Positions 1-9,468 of a stretch of 32,988 bases of DNA are shown here, one piece after another (within the stretch, counting starts at the first letter, position 1; each line of letters opens with the position of its first letter). A model generated the notes under the pieces. The model was not told the origin of the DNA. It did no database searches and was given only the letters and a program-made list of their open reading frames with translations. Position numbers and translations under genes: made by a program. Source of the stretch: Deltaproteobacteria bacterium (lineage in GTDB: Bacteria; Desulfobacterota; Desulfuromonadia; Geobacterales; DSM-12255); NCBI GenBank assembly GCA_021849045.1, contig JAJZTK010000032.1, positions 1 through 32,988 of the forward strand. Direction: 5' to 3'.

Positions 1-828
1 GGCCTCACCTGCTCCATTGGCATCGCCCCCAACAAGCTCCTGGCCAAACTCGCCTCGGAGATGCAAAAGCCGGACGGCCTCACCGTCATCCCGGCCGGCG
101 AGGTCTCCCGGATCATGGCGCAGCTGCCGGTCGGTGAGCTGTGCGGCATCGGGGCCAAGACCCGGCGCCAGTTGGCCCTCCTGGGCATCCGGACCTGCGG
201 GGAGCTGGGGCGCTACCCGGTGGAGATCCTGACCCGGAAGTTCGGCGTTGTGGGGGAGCGGCTGAGCCTGATGGGGCGAGGGATCGATAACAGCCCGGTG
301 GTGCCGGCCGAGGAGGCGGAGGAGGTCAAGTCGGTGGGGCACAGCATGACCCTGGACCGGGACATCACCGAGCGTAAGGAGATACTGAAATATTTACTAC
401 AGCTGTCCGAGATGGTGGGACGCCGCGCCAGGCGCTATGGCGTGACCGCCAAGACCGTTCACCTCACCATCCGCTACGCCGACTTCACCACCACCTTCGG
501 CCGGCAGACCACCCTGCACAGCCGCACCAACGTCAGTGCGGAGATCTACCGGGAAGCGGTCGCCATCCTGGACAGCCTGGTCCTGGAACAGCCGGTCCGC
601 CTGCTGGGGGTACGGCTCACCAACCTCGACCACCAGGGGGAACAGCTCCCCATCTTCCCGGAAGAGCGGCGCCAGGCACTGGCCACCGGCGCCATGGACC
701 GGATCAACGACAAATTCGGCGCTTTTACGGTTACTTTTGGCAGTATCATTGAAGCAGAGGATAAAGGATCGCACGTCATTTCCCCGGCCTGGCGGCCGAG
801 CGGCATCCGCAATGTGGAGGTCAGCTGA
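1..828 (+). CDS. dinB: DNA polymerase IV (Y family), 3' part
   Basis: Error-prone Y-family polymerase for translesion synthesis. The reading frame is open from base 1, so the 5' end lies outside the window. About 275 residues are visible, and roughly 135 N-terminal residues, including the catalytic Asp and Asp-Glu of the palm, are missing. The first visible residues carry the conserved palm signature SIGIAPNKLLAKLAS, followed by KPDG. Next come a helix-hairpin-helix-like stretch (LCGIGAKTRRQLALLGI) and the little-finger domain. EQLPIF, encoded at about 640-657, resembles the QL-x-LF clamp-binding motif, here placed about 55 residues before the C-terminus. The gene converges on recD and the two stop regions overlap by 8 bases. 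The family call is certain from the motifs; completeness cannot be judged. Confidence 0.95.
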   Translation, partial: GLTCSIGIAPNKLLAKLASEMQKPDGLTVIPAGEVSRIMAQLPVGELCGIGAKTRRQLALLGIRTCGELGRYPVEILTRKFGVVGERLSLMGRGIDNSPVVPAEEAEEVKSVGHSMTLDRDITERKEILKYLLQLSEMVGRRARRYGVTAKTVHLTIRYADFTTTFGRQTTLHSRTNVSAEIYREAVAILDSLVLEQPVRLLGVRLTNLDHQGEQLPIFPEERRQALATGAMDRINDKFGAFTVTFGSIIEAEDKGSHVISPAWRPSGIRNVEVS

Positions 829-2560
829 TGCCCCAGAGCGCCTCCCGCAGGCCGGACCGCCGCTCGACCCTGCGGCTGACCGTGGCCAGGAAGCTGCTCT
901 CGTCCCCCCACAGCTCAACCGCCTCCCGCGCCCGGGTCATGCCGGTATAAATCAGTTCCCGCGTACATATCTCCGTATCAGCATACGACAGCAGCATCAA
1001 AACCTTAGTGAATTCGCTCCCCTGACTCTTATGGACGGTCATGGCATAGACCGTCTCGTGGGGGGGGAGGCGCAGGGGCGAGAGCTGGCGCACGCCGCCG
1101 TCAGGGGACGGGAAATGGACCTTTGGCGTGCCGTCCGGATCGGGGATGACAATACCGATATCGCCGTTGAACAGCCGAAGCTGGTAGTCGTTGGCCGTCA
1201 CCATCACCGGCCTCCCCCGGTACCAGCGCTCCCGGGTGTCGATGAGGCCGGCCCGCGCCAAAACGGCCTCCACCAGCCGGTTCACCTCCTCCACCCCGTA
1301 CGGACCGTGGCGGACGGCACAGAGTATCCGGAACCGGTCGAACAGCGCCAGGGCCTCAAGCGGCGAACCGGTCCGGAGATAAGGTGCAAAGCCGGCCATG
1401 ACCAGAGGGCCGAGCGCCTCGGGAAGCGCTTGGGGAGCCGGAGCATCCCGCCAGACCAGTTCCCCGGTGCTATCCCCCTTGATGACGGAGAGCGCCTCTG
1501 ACCCTTCCCCGGCCGAGATCAGCCGGCTGGCAACGGCAATCCCGCTGTCCGGGGCGAAGCGGTAGCTCTTCCGGAGGATGACCAGGGAGTCGGCCAGCGG
1601 TTCCGCGCCGGTTGCCGGGAGCTCCATGGCGGCGACCCTGGTGACCAGGGAGACGAAGGCAGGCGAAAAGGAGTGGCCACGGCCGGTGTCGCAGATATCC
1701 CCCAGGACAGCCCCGGCCTCCACCGACGCCAGTTGGTCCCGGTCCCCCAGGAGGATCAGCCGGCACCGGGGTTTGAGGGCAGTTACGAGCCTCGCCATGA
1801 GCGGGAGCGCCACCATGGACGCCTCGTCCACCACAACCAGGTCGTGCGGGAGCGGGTTCTCGCGGTCATGGCGAAAACGGCCGGAGCCGCCGGCGCCCAG
1901 AAGGCGGTGGAGGGTCACGACCTCGGCCGGAATGCGCTCCCGGACCTCCGCTGCAACATCAAGCCGCTCCCGTGCAATACGGATCGACTCCTGGAGACGG
2001 ACCGCCGCCTTGCCGGTGGGGGCCGCCAGGGCAACTGCCAAGGGACGACCGGCGGCCTGCTCCAGTAAGAGCGCCAGGATCTTCACCACCGTGGAGGTCT
2101 TGCCGGTACCCGGCCCGCCGGAGATGACGGCGAAACCGGTCCGCACGGCGGCCGTTGCCGCGACCCGCTGCCAGTCGACCTCCCCGGGTATCGTATCGGG
2201 AAAGAGCCGGTCAAGCCCCGCCCGCAGAAGGGCTTCATCCAGGGTGACCAGTTGCCCCCCCTTGTGGAGCACGGCCGCGGCCAGGTCGTGTTCGTAGCGC
2301 CAGTAGCGATGGAGATACAGCCGGCCGGCGCCATCCAGCACCAGCGGGGTGAAAGCGCCGGGAGTACCGACCACCGGGAACTCCGCCAGACCGTGCCACC
2401 AGCCGTCAGGACCGACAGTGGTCAGGTCGACGCAGACGTGCCCCTGGCCCACGAGCAGGGCGGCCCGGTGCAGCTCCTCGGCAGCTGTCCCGGCCAGACG
2501 GCAGATGAAGGTGGCAAAGTGCCGGTCGATCTCTCTGTAGTCCCGTTCCAACGCTGTCAT
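821..2560 (-). CDS. recD: Exodeoxyribonuclease V alpha subunit RecD
   Basis: 5'-3' superfamily 1 helicase motor of RecBCD, which processes double-strand ends for recombination and degrades foreign linear DNA. The product is 579 aa, close to the E. coli length of about 608. Residues 148-157 form the Walker A motif GGPGTGKTST. A VVVDEASM Walker B box follows near the middle. Near the C-terminus, VHKSQGSEF (motif V-like) and YTGMTRARE (motif VI) are typical of RecD. Its ATG overlaps the recB TGA as ATGA, so it is probably translationally coupled to recB. It is the last gene of the recC-recB-recD string and converges with dinB. No frameshift or missing helicase motif was seen. Confidence 0.96.
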   Translation of the reverse strand: MTALERDYREIDRHFATFICRLAGTAAEELHRAALLVGQGHVCVDLTTVGPDGWWHGLAEFPVVGTPGAFTPLVLDGAGRLYLHRYWRYEHDLAAAVLHKGGQLVTLDEALLRAGLDRLFPDTIPGEVDWQRVAATAAVRTGFAVISGGPGTGKTSTVVKILALLLEQAAGRPLAVALAAPTGKAAVRLQESIRIARERLDVAAEVRERIPAEVVTLHRLLGAGGSGRFRHDRENPLPHDLVVVDEASMVALPLMARLVTALKPRCRLILLGDRDQLASVEAGAVLGDICDTGRGHSFSPAFVSLVTRVAAMELPATGAEPLADSLVILRKSYRFAPDSGIAVASRLISAGEGSEALSVIKGDSTGELVWRDAPAPQALPEALGPLVMAGFAPYLRTGSPLEALALFDRFRILCAVRHGPYGVEEVNRLVEAVLARAGLIDTRERWYRGRPVMVTANDYQLRLFNGDIGIVIPDPDGTPKVHFPSPDGGVRQLSPLRLPPHETVYAMTVHKSQGSEFTKVLMLLSYADTEICTRELIYTGMTRAREAVELWGDESSFLATVSRRVERRSGLREALWGIS

Positions 2561-5500
2561 GTCCGCGCTCCGAACTCCACCAGGGCAGCCGAGAGCTCAT
2601 CGATCAGCCCCTGCGGCGGCCGGTCCCTGAATATGCCATACCTTGGTCCGGCTGTCGGATCGATCCCCCGCAGGAACAGGTAGTACACCCCGCCAAAATG
2701 GCTGGCGTAGTCGTATCCCGGCAGCCTGGCGGCCAGGTAGTTGTGCAGGGCAACCGTGTAGAGGAGGTACTGAAGGGGGTAAAACCGCCGATCCATCTCC
2801 CTGGCGAGCCGCTCGCCGTTGTAATCCTCCGGCCTGCTCCCCAGGTGGTTGGACTTCCAGTCCGCAATGTAATACCGGCCATGGTGACAGAAGACCAGGT
2901 CCATGAATCCCCGCACCATCCCCCTGACCGGCGTGAAATCGAGGCGGCTGACCGACTCATTGAGGCCGCTCCCCCCGGCCGCTCCCTGCCAGCGGAGAAC
3001 GATCTCCCGCAGCCGCTCCGAACTGATGAACCGTAAGGGAAAGAAGAACTCCAACTCGGCCCGCCAGCTCCCGCCGGCCAGATCTTGCAGGGCGAAGCCG
3101 CCCTCCCCTTCTTCGAGCCGCGTGGCGAGGACGTTTTCCGCCATCCGGACGACCGGCCCCTGCCAGCTGGCGTCGAACCCGGACCGGGCCAGGACCTGGG
3201 CCACCAGCCGCTCCAGTGATGGGCGGTCAGGTGAGGCAAAATCGATCCGTTCGAAGATCTCGTGCAGCACGGTACCGGCCCGGCTCCCCCGGGGAAAGTC
3301 GAAGATGGAAAGGGGCGCCGGCTCGTCACGGAGCGGCTCAACGGGCAGCGCTGCCTCGTCACGGGGAAGGGGGTCCCGGTCCGGCAGCTCCGGACCATGG
3401 GACCCGGCTGCAAAGGAGGTGAAGCTGGCCACCCGCCAGTCGTGCTCAATGGCGCCGGTAAACTGGCGACAGGCAAGGCCGCTACCCTGGTCGCGCACCG
3501 GGGTGTACAGAGGCGCATCGTCTGGGGACGGCAACTCCGCTAGGGCGATGCTGCCCGCTCCCGCCGCTGCCAGCTCCCGGTAGTGGTCGAGGAGCGTTGG
3601 TTCGGCGAGCCCTTCGACTGCCTCCTTGAGGCGGGCCACCAGATCATCGCGGGACGGGTCCAGGCCGTCGGGGCGATGGAGAAGCCATGCCAGCGGCGAG
3701 CTGCCACCGTTCCGGAACTTCCCGGCCACCAGGTAACAGCGGTACTTGGCCCGGGTCAGGGCCACGTAGAACAGGCGCAGGTTCTCGGCCAACGCCTCCC
3801 TCTGCGCCAGTGCCCGATGCCGCTCCAGGTCGGGAGAACCGAAGTCCTTCACCGTGCGGAAGCGGTCGTGGAAGGTGACCGGCTCGTCCCGGTCCTGCAC
3901 CCCTCCCCAGGCGAACGGGCAGAAGACCACGGGATACTCCAGCCCCTTGCTCACATGGACCGTGACGATCCTGACCGCCTTTGCGTCGGTCTCCAGGCGG
4001 ATCTGGTACTCCTCACTCTCCGGCACCTGACTGAGCCGCTCACCGAGCCAGGTCAGGAGCCCCTCGATGCCGAGCCCCCTTTCCAGGGAGGCACTGTGCA
4101 GCAATTCCAGGCCATGGAGGAGGTTGGTCAGCCGCCGTTCGCCGTCCGGGAAGCGTAACAGCCGCCCCCGCACCGCCTCCCTGGCCACCAGGGTCCTGGC
4201 CATGACCATGACCCCCCGCTCCAGCCACATCTGCCGATAGTCCCGGAACCGGCAAAGGATCTCCTCCCAGGCGGCCTCGTCCTCTTGCAGGCGGGCAAGA
4301 TCGTCCCCCCGCCACCCGAGGAGATCGGTCACCAGGGCCGCTCTCACCCGTCCCTCAACAGCCGGCTCGGCCACGCCGTGCAAGAGGGTGAACAGCTCCT
4401 GCGCCTCGCGGCTGGCAAAGAGGCTTTCGCTGCTCTGGAGAACGCTCGGGACCCCCAGCTCCCGGAGCGCGTCCTGCACCAGCCCGGCCTGCCGGTGGCT
4501 CCGGACGATGACGGCAACGTCCTCCGGCTGCATTGGCCGCCCCTCGATGGTCGCTGTCCCCTGCCTGCCGTCCCGCAGCAGACGGGCGATCTCCGCCGCC
4601 ACCCCCTGCGGGATAATGCTGTTGGCCGTGCCGGTCATAAGCCCCTTTTCCTGGTCCGGGGTAGGGACGAACCAGAGCTGGAGCGGGGCGCTGTCTCGGC
4701 CGGAAAGGGTGATCGGCTCCTCTGGCCACTCCTTGCCGGCAGTCACCGGGTGATAGACAATGTCGTCGAACAGGAACGGGGCGGGTCTGGCGGAAAATAT
4801 GCCGTTGAAGGCCCGGAGCATGCCGGGGGTGGAGCGCCAGTTGGTCTCCAGGGTGAAGCGGGCGTCAGCGGGGAGGTCGGCGGCCGCCTCCAGATAGGCG
4901 AAGATATCCGCCCCGCGGAAGCTGTAGATCGCCTGTTTCGGGTCGCCAATCAGGAACAGGGGGGCATCGATACCCCCGTAGATGGTGCGGAAGATGTCGT
5001 ACTGGACCGGATCGGTGTCCTGGAACTCATCGATCAGGGCGGCCCGGTAGCGCCCCCTGATCCGTTCGGCCAGGCGCTCCCCCCCTTCCCGGTTGAGGGC
5101 GCCATGGAGATCGGTCAAGAGGTCGTCGAAACAGCGGACGTTCAGCTCCCGCTTCCTGGCCGGCAGCCGTTCCCGCGCATAGGCCACGAGCGAGGCCTTG
5201 AAGGCCAGCAGACGCTCCTCCACCAGTTCCAGCAGCGCCTGGCACTGATCGAACAAGGGGTGACACGGCGGTTCGTAACGCTTTTTCGTATTTGCGACCA
5301 CGAACGGGGTGCAGAACCGGTCAAACCCCTCAGAGAGGTCAAAGGGATTTGCTCCGGCCAGGTAGCTGTCCATCTCCGCCATGAGCCCGGGAATGAGGTC
5401 CGGGCGGTAGGTCTGGGCGGCCCTGCTGAGCCCCTTGTCGGTGAGCAGGATCGCCTCGACCGCTCCCCGCTCTCTCGACCACGCCTGCTGCAGCGCCTGG

Positions 5501-6159
5501 AATGCCGCCTGGCACTGCTCCTCCAGCGCGGCCCCGTCAGCAGCGCCGAAGACCGGAAGCAGCGTGATGTTCGGGTGCAGCGGCATACCCCTGAGGAACG
5601 TCGCGAGACTCTCGGGGGTCACCTTTTTCCGCAGGGCGTAACCGAGCAGGGGAGCGCTACCGCTGAAAAAGGTCTGTCGCCAGAAATCGTCCACCACCTC
5701 CTGAATGATCGCCCCCTGGTCGGTGACCAGCTCCGTGTCGTAGAGGAGACCGCTCTCGAAAGCGTTTTCCTGGAGCGACCGCAGGCAGAAGCCGTGGATG
5801 GTGAAGATGGCGGCCAGGTCAAAGGCACGCAGCGCCCGGTCGAGTCGGCTGATTGCCGTCTCCGGCTCCGGAACCAGACCGCTGCTGTTAGCCAACAGTC
5901 CGGCCAGGAACGGGTCACTCCCCTCCTGGCCGAAAAAGGTGGCCAACGCCTCCCTGAGCCTGGTCCGGATTCTTCCCTTCAGCTCCTTGGTGGCTGCCTC
6001 GGTGAAGGTTACCACCAGGATCTCCTCCGGGGAGAGCCCCTGCTCAACGACCAGACGCACATAGAGGCAGGCAATAGCGTAGGTCTTACCGGTCCCGGCA
6101 CTCGCCTCGATCAGCCGGCGCCCGCTAAGGGATATGTTCAGGTGGTCGAACCGATTCAT
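2557..6159 (-). CDS. recB: Exodeoxyribonuclease V beta subunit RecB
   Basis: 3'-5' helicase and nuclease subunit of RecBCD, 1200 aa with the start chosen here. The ATG at 6157-6159 is preferred because the RecB-like N-terminus begins there (MNRFDHLNISLSGRR), with Walker A ASAGTGKT at residues 19-26 and an AGGTG ribosome-binding site about 8 bases upstream. An in-frame ATG at 6219 would add 20 residues translated from an intergenic repeat and is unlikely. UvrD-type helicase motifs follow, including LIDEFQDTDPVQYDIF and VHVSKGLEYPVVF. The C-terminal nuclease domain shows GTVLHEIFE, GFMDLVF (Asp about 1087) and ADWKSN (Asp 1100, Lys 1102), matching the RecB metal-binding residues. Both enzymatic halves appear intact. 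Confidence 0.96.
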   Translation of the reverse strand: MNRFDHLNISLSGRRLIEASAGTGKTYAIACLYVRLVVEQGLSPEEILVVTFTEAATKELKGRIRTRLREALATFFGQEGSDPFLAGLLANSSGLVPEPETAISRLDRALRAFDLAAIFTIHGFCLRSLQENAFESGLLYDTELVTDQGAIIQEVVDDFWRQTFFSGSAPLLGYALRKKVTPESLATFLRGMPLHPNITLLPVFGAADGAALEEQCQAAFQALQQAWSRERGAVEAILLTDKGLSRAAQTYRPDLIPGLMAEMDSYLAGANPFDLSEGFDRFCTPFVVANTKKRYEPPCHPLFDQCQALLELVEERLLAFKASLVAYARERLPARKRELNVRCFDDLLTDLHGALNREGGERLAERIRGRYRAALIDEFQDTDPVQYDIFRTIYGGIDAPLFLIGDPKQAIYSFRGADIFAYLEAAADLPADARFTLETNWRSTPGMLRAFNGIFSARPAPFLFDDIVYHPVTAGKEWPEEPITLSGRDSAPLQLWFVPTPDQEKGLMTGTANSIIPQGVAAEIARLLRDGRQGTATIEGRPMQPEDVAVIVRSHRQAGLVQDALRELGVPSVLQSSESLFASREAQELFTLLHGVAEPAVEGRVRAALVTDLLGWRGDDLARLQEDEAAWEEILCRFRDYRQMWLERGVMVMARTLVAREAVRGRLLRFPDGERRLTNLLHGLELLHSASLERGLGIEGLLTWLGERLSQVPESEEYQIRLETDAKAVRIVTVHVSKGLEYPVVFCPFAWGGVQDRDEPVTFHDRFRTVKDFGSPDLERHRALAQREALAENLRLFYVALTRAKYRCYLVAGKFRNGGSSPLAWLLHRPDGLDPSRDDLVARLKEAVEGLAEPTLLDHYRELAAAGAGSIALAELPSPDDAPLYTPVRDQGSGLACRQFTGAIEHDWRVASFTSFAAGSHGPELPDRDPLPRDEAALPVEPLRDEPAPLSIFDFPRGSRAGTVLHEIFERIDFASPDRPSLERLVAQVLARSGFDASWQGPVVRMAENVLATRLEEGEGGFALQDLAGGSWRAELEFFFPLRFISSERLREIVLRWQGAAGGSGLNESVSRLDFTPVRGMVRGFMDLVFCHHGRYYIADWKSNHLGSRPEDYNGERLAREMDRRFYPLQYLLYTVALHNYLAARLPGYDYASHFGGVYYLFLRGIDPTAGPRYGIFRDRPPQGLIDELSAALVEFGART

Positions 6160-6171
6160 AATATCACACCT

Positions 6172-6259
6172 GTGAAGCGTGAGGGATGAGGAGCAAACGA
6201 TCAAAGGCAAATTGATCATCAGGGTTGTTTCTCCTCACCCCTTTCTCCTCACTCCTCAC
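6172..6259. repeat. GTGAGGA-type repeat and imperfect hairpin between recC and recB
   Basis: The recC-recB spacer is built from variants of GTGAGGA. The right part carries three CTCCTCAC-like units read on the plus strand (about 6231-6259). The left part carries GTGAAGCGTGAGGGATGAGGAG (shown here only to name the unit; 6172-6193). The arms can pair: 6183-6193 with 6231-6241 (one mismatch), enclosing a perfect inner GATCAA/TTGATC pair (6199-6204 with 6212-6217). The unit runs into the last codons of recC. The element could be a degenerate interspersed repeat or a processing or attenuation structure; its function is unknown. Confidence 0.6.
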
Positions 6260-9200
6260 GTCTTGCTCCCGTGGGCCACGAGCGGTCCGAGGAGCTCTCG
6301 GGCCAGTTGGTCGAAGTCGGCCGCAAACGGGTCGGTCTTGCCGAAACAGAGGTCGAAATACGGGTCGCGCCCCTCACCGCTGACGTACTCGGAACCCTCC
6401 CAGCGCTGCCGCGCCCGTGCCAGGTTCCACTCCTGCTTGTTGGCATAGGCCAGGGACGATTCGGGATAGAAGTGCAACGGCTGGCACAGCCCCGCGCGAT
6501 ACCGGTCGAGGAGCAACAGCAGGAGGTCTGTGGCGCCTGCCACCGGCGAAAAACATTCCGTACCGTCCCGCATGCAGAGCACACTCTCCCGGGGATACCC
6601 CTCGTCGGCAACGGCGTTCAGGACCAGATGCTCGATCCAGGCCCTGATCCGGTCCCTCGCCTTAAGTTTCGCACAGCGGCCGCGGATGAGGCGCCCCGGC
6701 CAGATCCGGTCCAGCCGCCCCGAGAGCCGGTAGCGGCCGATCTCCAGGGAGAAGTCCAGCGGCTCCAGAGCAGGGCAGCCGGCCATCTGTGCCCGCATCT
6801 CCTTGCTGAACTCTTCCACCTCGGCGGCAAGGGCGGCGAAGAGGATGTCGCCGTGGCGGGCCGGCGGCAAGAGCCCCTCGGCACGGATGACCGGCAGCGC
6901 CTCTTGCTGTGGAACGTTGGCCAGGGCTAGGTCGAGCAGTCGGGTACGGATGGCATAGGCATCAAGCCCCTCAACAGCAAACGGCTCCCGCTCGTCCAGT
7001 GGGTCGGCCGCCTGTTCGAGCCGGATGCCGAGCCGGTCGACCAGGAACGAGCGGGCCGGGTGGTCATAGAAGCGGAGCAGCCCGGCCAGGGAGACCTCCC
7101 ACCCATCATTCTCCGGCAGCGCCAGCGGCGTGGCGAGGAACTCGCCGCCAACCGCCCCCCCCTGCTCCCTCGCCCTGATTGCGGCCAGGTTCTCCTCGGA
7201 AAAGCTGAACAGCCCGGCGCTGCCGTCAAAGTAGGCGGGGCTGAACGGTTGGAGCCGGTGGTGTCTGACCAGAACCCTGGACGGTTCCCGATCATCAACC
7301 CGGTAGCCGCTGTCGAGATAATCCAGCAGTTCGCTCACCAGGACCGACGGCGGAATCTCGCTGCCGTCCCTGATGCTCTGGCCGACGTAGCTGAGGTAAA
7401 GGGTCTCCCGGGCCGAGAGAATCGCCTCCAGAAACAGGTAGCGGTCCTCATCCCGCAGCGACCGGTCTCCCCGGCGCCGCTCCCCGGCGATCAGGTCGAA
7501 GCCGGGAGGGCGGTTCTGGCGGGGGAAGGCGCCTTCGTTCATGCCGATCAGGGCGATCACCCGGAACGGGATGCTCCGCATCGGCAGCATGGCGCAGAAG
7601 GTAACGCCGCCGGTGATGAACCCCATCCCCGGTTCGGCCTTCTCAAGCTGCTGGCCCAACCAGTAGCGGAACAGCTCCAGTGTCACCGGACCGTCGAAGC
7701 CTGCCAATTCCCGGTTCTGCAGGAGCCTCTCCTGCAGCTTCCCCATGGCGGCCGCCTCTCGGGCCGTCTCCTCGTCCTGGACGATGAACTCCGCCATGAT
7801 CCGGCCAAGCTCCTCTGCCCACTGACCCGGGGTCCGGGGCGGCCTGAGCCGATCGGCTGCGGCAAAAAGGGTCTCGGCGAACGCCAGGAACTGCCCGAGC
7901 AGACGTGGCCCGTCACCCTCCAGGTCATAAGGGAGAATACCCTGGAAGAGCCAGTCCCCCTCGCCCGACATGGCATAGCCGAGGAGGAGGCGATCCAGGC
8001 CGGCCCGCCAGCTGTTTTCCCCAAAGGGGGGCAGGCCGTTTCGCTCCCGGTCCGCCCGGTCGATCCCCCAACGGACCCTGGTGTCGACGAGCCAGTCGCG
8101 GATGATCTCCAGGTCGTCCCGGGCAATGCCGAACCGCTGGTGCACGGCAGGCAGGGAGAGCAGGTCGAACACCCTGGTCACGCCGAACCGGCTCCCGACC
8201 AGGTCGAGGATCGCCATCACGGCCTCGGCCAAATGCCCCTGACAGCGGATGCTCCGGTCGGCTACGGAGTACGGCAGCCGCTTGGCCGGCTCCTGGACCC
8301 CGTCGAAGACTGCCGCGACATAGGGGGCATAGGCCTCGATATCCGGGGTCATCACCAGGATGTCGCGGGGGGTGAGGGTCGGATCACTGTTCAGGAGGGC
8401 AAGCAGATGGTCGTGCAGAACCTCGATCTCCCGCATGGAGGAGTGGCAGGAGAGGATCTGCATCCCCGCGTCGTCGGCCGAAAACCGGCACGGCTCCTCG
8501 ACTGCCGGGTCGCGGAGCTGGAGGATGTCCCGCTGCACGGCCTGCAAGAGCGAACCGCCGGCCGGTTCCCGGTATGCCTCGCTGGTGATCAGCCGCGCCT
8601 GGTCGTGGGAAAGGATCAGGTCGGAGAAGTCCCGGCCGAGCCGGCCGAGGGAGGCAAGAAGCGGGTTCCCCTCGAACGGCTCCCCCTGCTCCGCGGCGGT
8701 GGCCTTTGCCAGTTGACGCCTTGAAACGATGTCGGCCCAGTACTCCCGGCAGGGGGAGAGGACGAAGAGCTGGATGTCGGTATGGCGGCTGAGCTGCACC
8801 AGGAATTCCAGGTGAAACGGCGGCAGGTAGGAGACCCCGAAGACCGACACCCGTTCGGGGATGCCGGCGCCAGTGAAGCCTTGGCTCGCCAGGGTCTGCC
8901 GAAAGCGGTCCAGGAGGCGGCCGCGATGCTCGCTGCCACAGGCCGTTACCAGTTCGCGCCAGAGGAGCGGCTGCCAGTCGCTCCCCTTCCCTGCTTCCCA
9001 GGCATCGAGCATCTCGGGCCGGAACAGGGTGTACTGGTCGAAGGTGTCGGCGATCTGCTCCGCCAGTTGGAAGAGCTTCAGTCCGCCCCGGTCGTTGGCC
9101 AGGTAGGCGGCGATCGGCTCAAAACCGGAGCGGCAGGCCAAAGACGGGAGCAGATCCATCAGACGCCAGGTCAGCAGGTCCGGCGAAAAGGGCGACTCGT

Positions 9201-9444
9201 CTGGGATATTGCCGAGGATGTCACGGAAGAGACGCCAGACAAAGGCGTTGGGAAACGGGTAATCGCCGTTGGCCCAGACTCCGAAGCGCCGGGCAAGCTC
9301 CATGGCCAGCCACCGCTCCATGCCGGCGCTCTGGACCACGATGGTCTCGGGCACGAGCGGCGACGCCAGGGGGCGGGCCACGGTCGCGGCCAGGGAGTCG
9401 ACGAGCGACTCCATCCGGTTACTGGAGATGATGTTCAGGGGCAT
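6256..9444 (-). CDS. recC: Exodeoxyribonuclease V gamma subunit RecC
   Basis: Scaffold and Chi-recognition subunit of RecBCD, with an inactive helicase-like fold. The product is 1062 aa, against about 1122 in E. coli. The N-terminus is diagnostic: SNRMESLVDSL, then VVQSAGMERWLAMELARRFG and DYPFPNAFVWRLF, which parallel the E. coli protein. Other RecC-like segments are VSYLPPFHLEFL and GGVTFCAMLPMRSIPF. The ATG at 9442-9444 is the natural start, although the ribosome-binding site is weak. The gene begins only 24 bases after the HD-GYP gene stop, so it may be read from the upstream pil transcript unless it has its own promoter inside that gene. It ends inside the GTGAGGA repeat that separates it from recB. 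Confidence 0.95.
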   Translation of the reverse strand: MPLNIISSNRMESLVDSLAATVARPLASPLVPETIVVQSAGMERWLAMELARRFGVWANGDYPFPNAFVWRLFRDILGNIPDESPFSPDLLTWRLMDLLPSLACRSGFEPIAAYLANDRGGLKLFQLAEQIADTFDQYTLFRPEMLDAWEAGKGSDWQPLLWRELVTACGSEHRGRLLDRFRQTLASQGFTGAGIPERVSVFGVSYLPPFHLEFLVQLSRHTDIQLFVLSPCREYWADIVSRRQLAKATAAEQGEPFEGNPLLASLGRLGRDFSDLILSHDQARLITSEAYREPAGGSLLQAVQRDILQLRDPAVEEPCRFSADDAGMQILSCHSSMREIEVLHDHLLALLNSDPTLTPRDILVMTPDIEAYAPYVAAVFDGVQEPAKRLPYSVADRSIRCQGHLAEAVMAILDLVGSRFGVTRVFDLLSLPAVHQRFGIARDDLEIIRDWLVDTRVRWGIDRADRERNGLPPFGENSWRAGLDRLLLGYAMSGEGDWLFQGILPYDLEGDGPRLLGQFLAFAETLFAAADRLRPPRTPGQWAEELGRIMAEFIVQDEETAREAAAMGKLQERLLQNRELAGFDGPVTLELFRYWLGQQLEKAEPGMGFITGGVTFCAMLPMRSIPFRVIALIGMNEGAFPRQNRPPGFDLIAGERRRGDRSLRDEDRYLFLEAILSARETLYLSYVGQSIRDGSEIPPSVLVSELLDYLDSGYRVDDREPSRVLVRHHRLQPFSPAYFDGSAGLFSFSEENLAAIRAREQGGAVGGEFLATPLALPENDGWEVSLAGLLRFYDHPARSFLVDRLGIRLEQAADPLDEREPFAVEGLDAYAIRTRLLDLALANVPQQEALPVIRAEGLLPPARHGDILFAALAAEVEEFSKEMRAQMAGCPALEPLDFSLEIGRYRLSGRLDRIWPGRLIRGRCAKLKARDRIRAWIEHLVLNAVADEGYPRESVLCMRDGTECFSPVAGATDLLLLLLDRYRAGLCQPLHFYPESSLAYANKQEWNLARARQRWEGSEYVSGEGRDPYFDLCFGKTDPFAADFDQLARELLGPLVAHGSKT

Positions 9445-9468
9445 GGTGAACGTTAGTGCCTTTTTCCA

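Noticed and set aside
4285..6189. Long plus-strand open frame (about 634 codons) opposite recB
   Set aside because: Frames opposite GC-rich genes are often open by chance. It has no recognisable motif and lies wholly over the strongly supported recB gene. The same holds for plus-strand frames at 7060-8724 (recC) and 24001-25575 (rnr).
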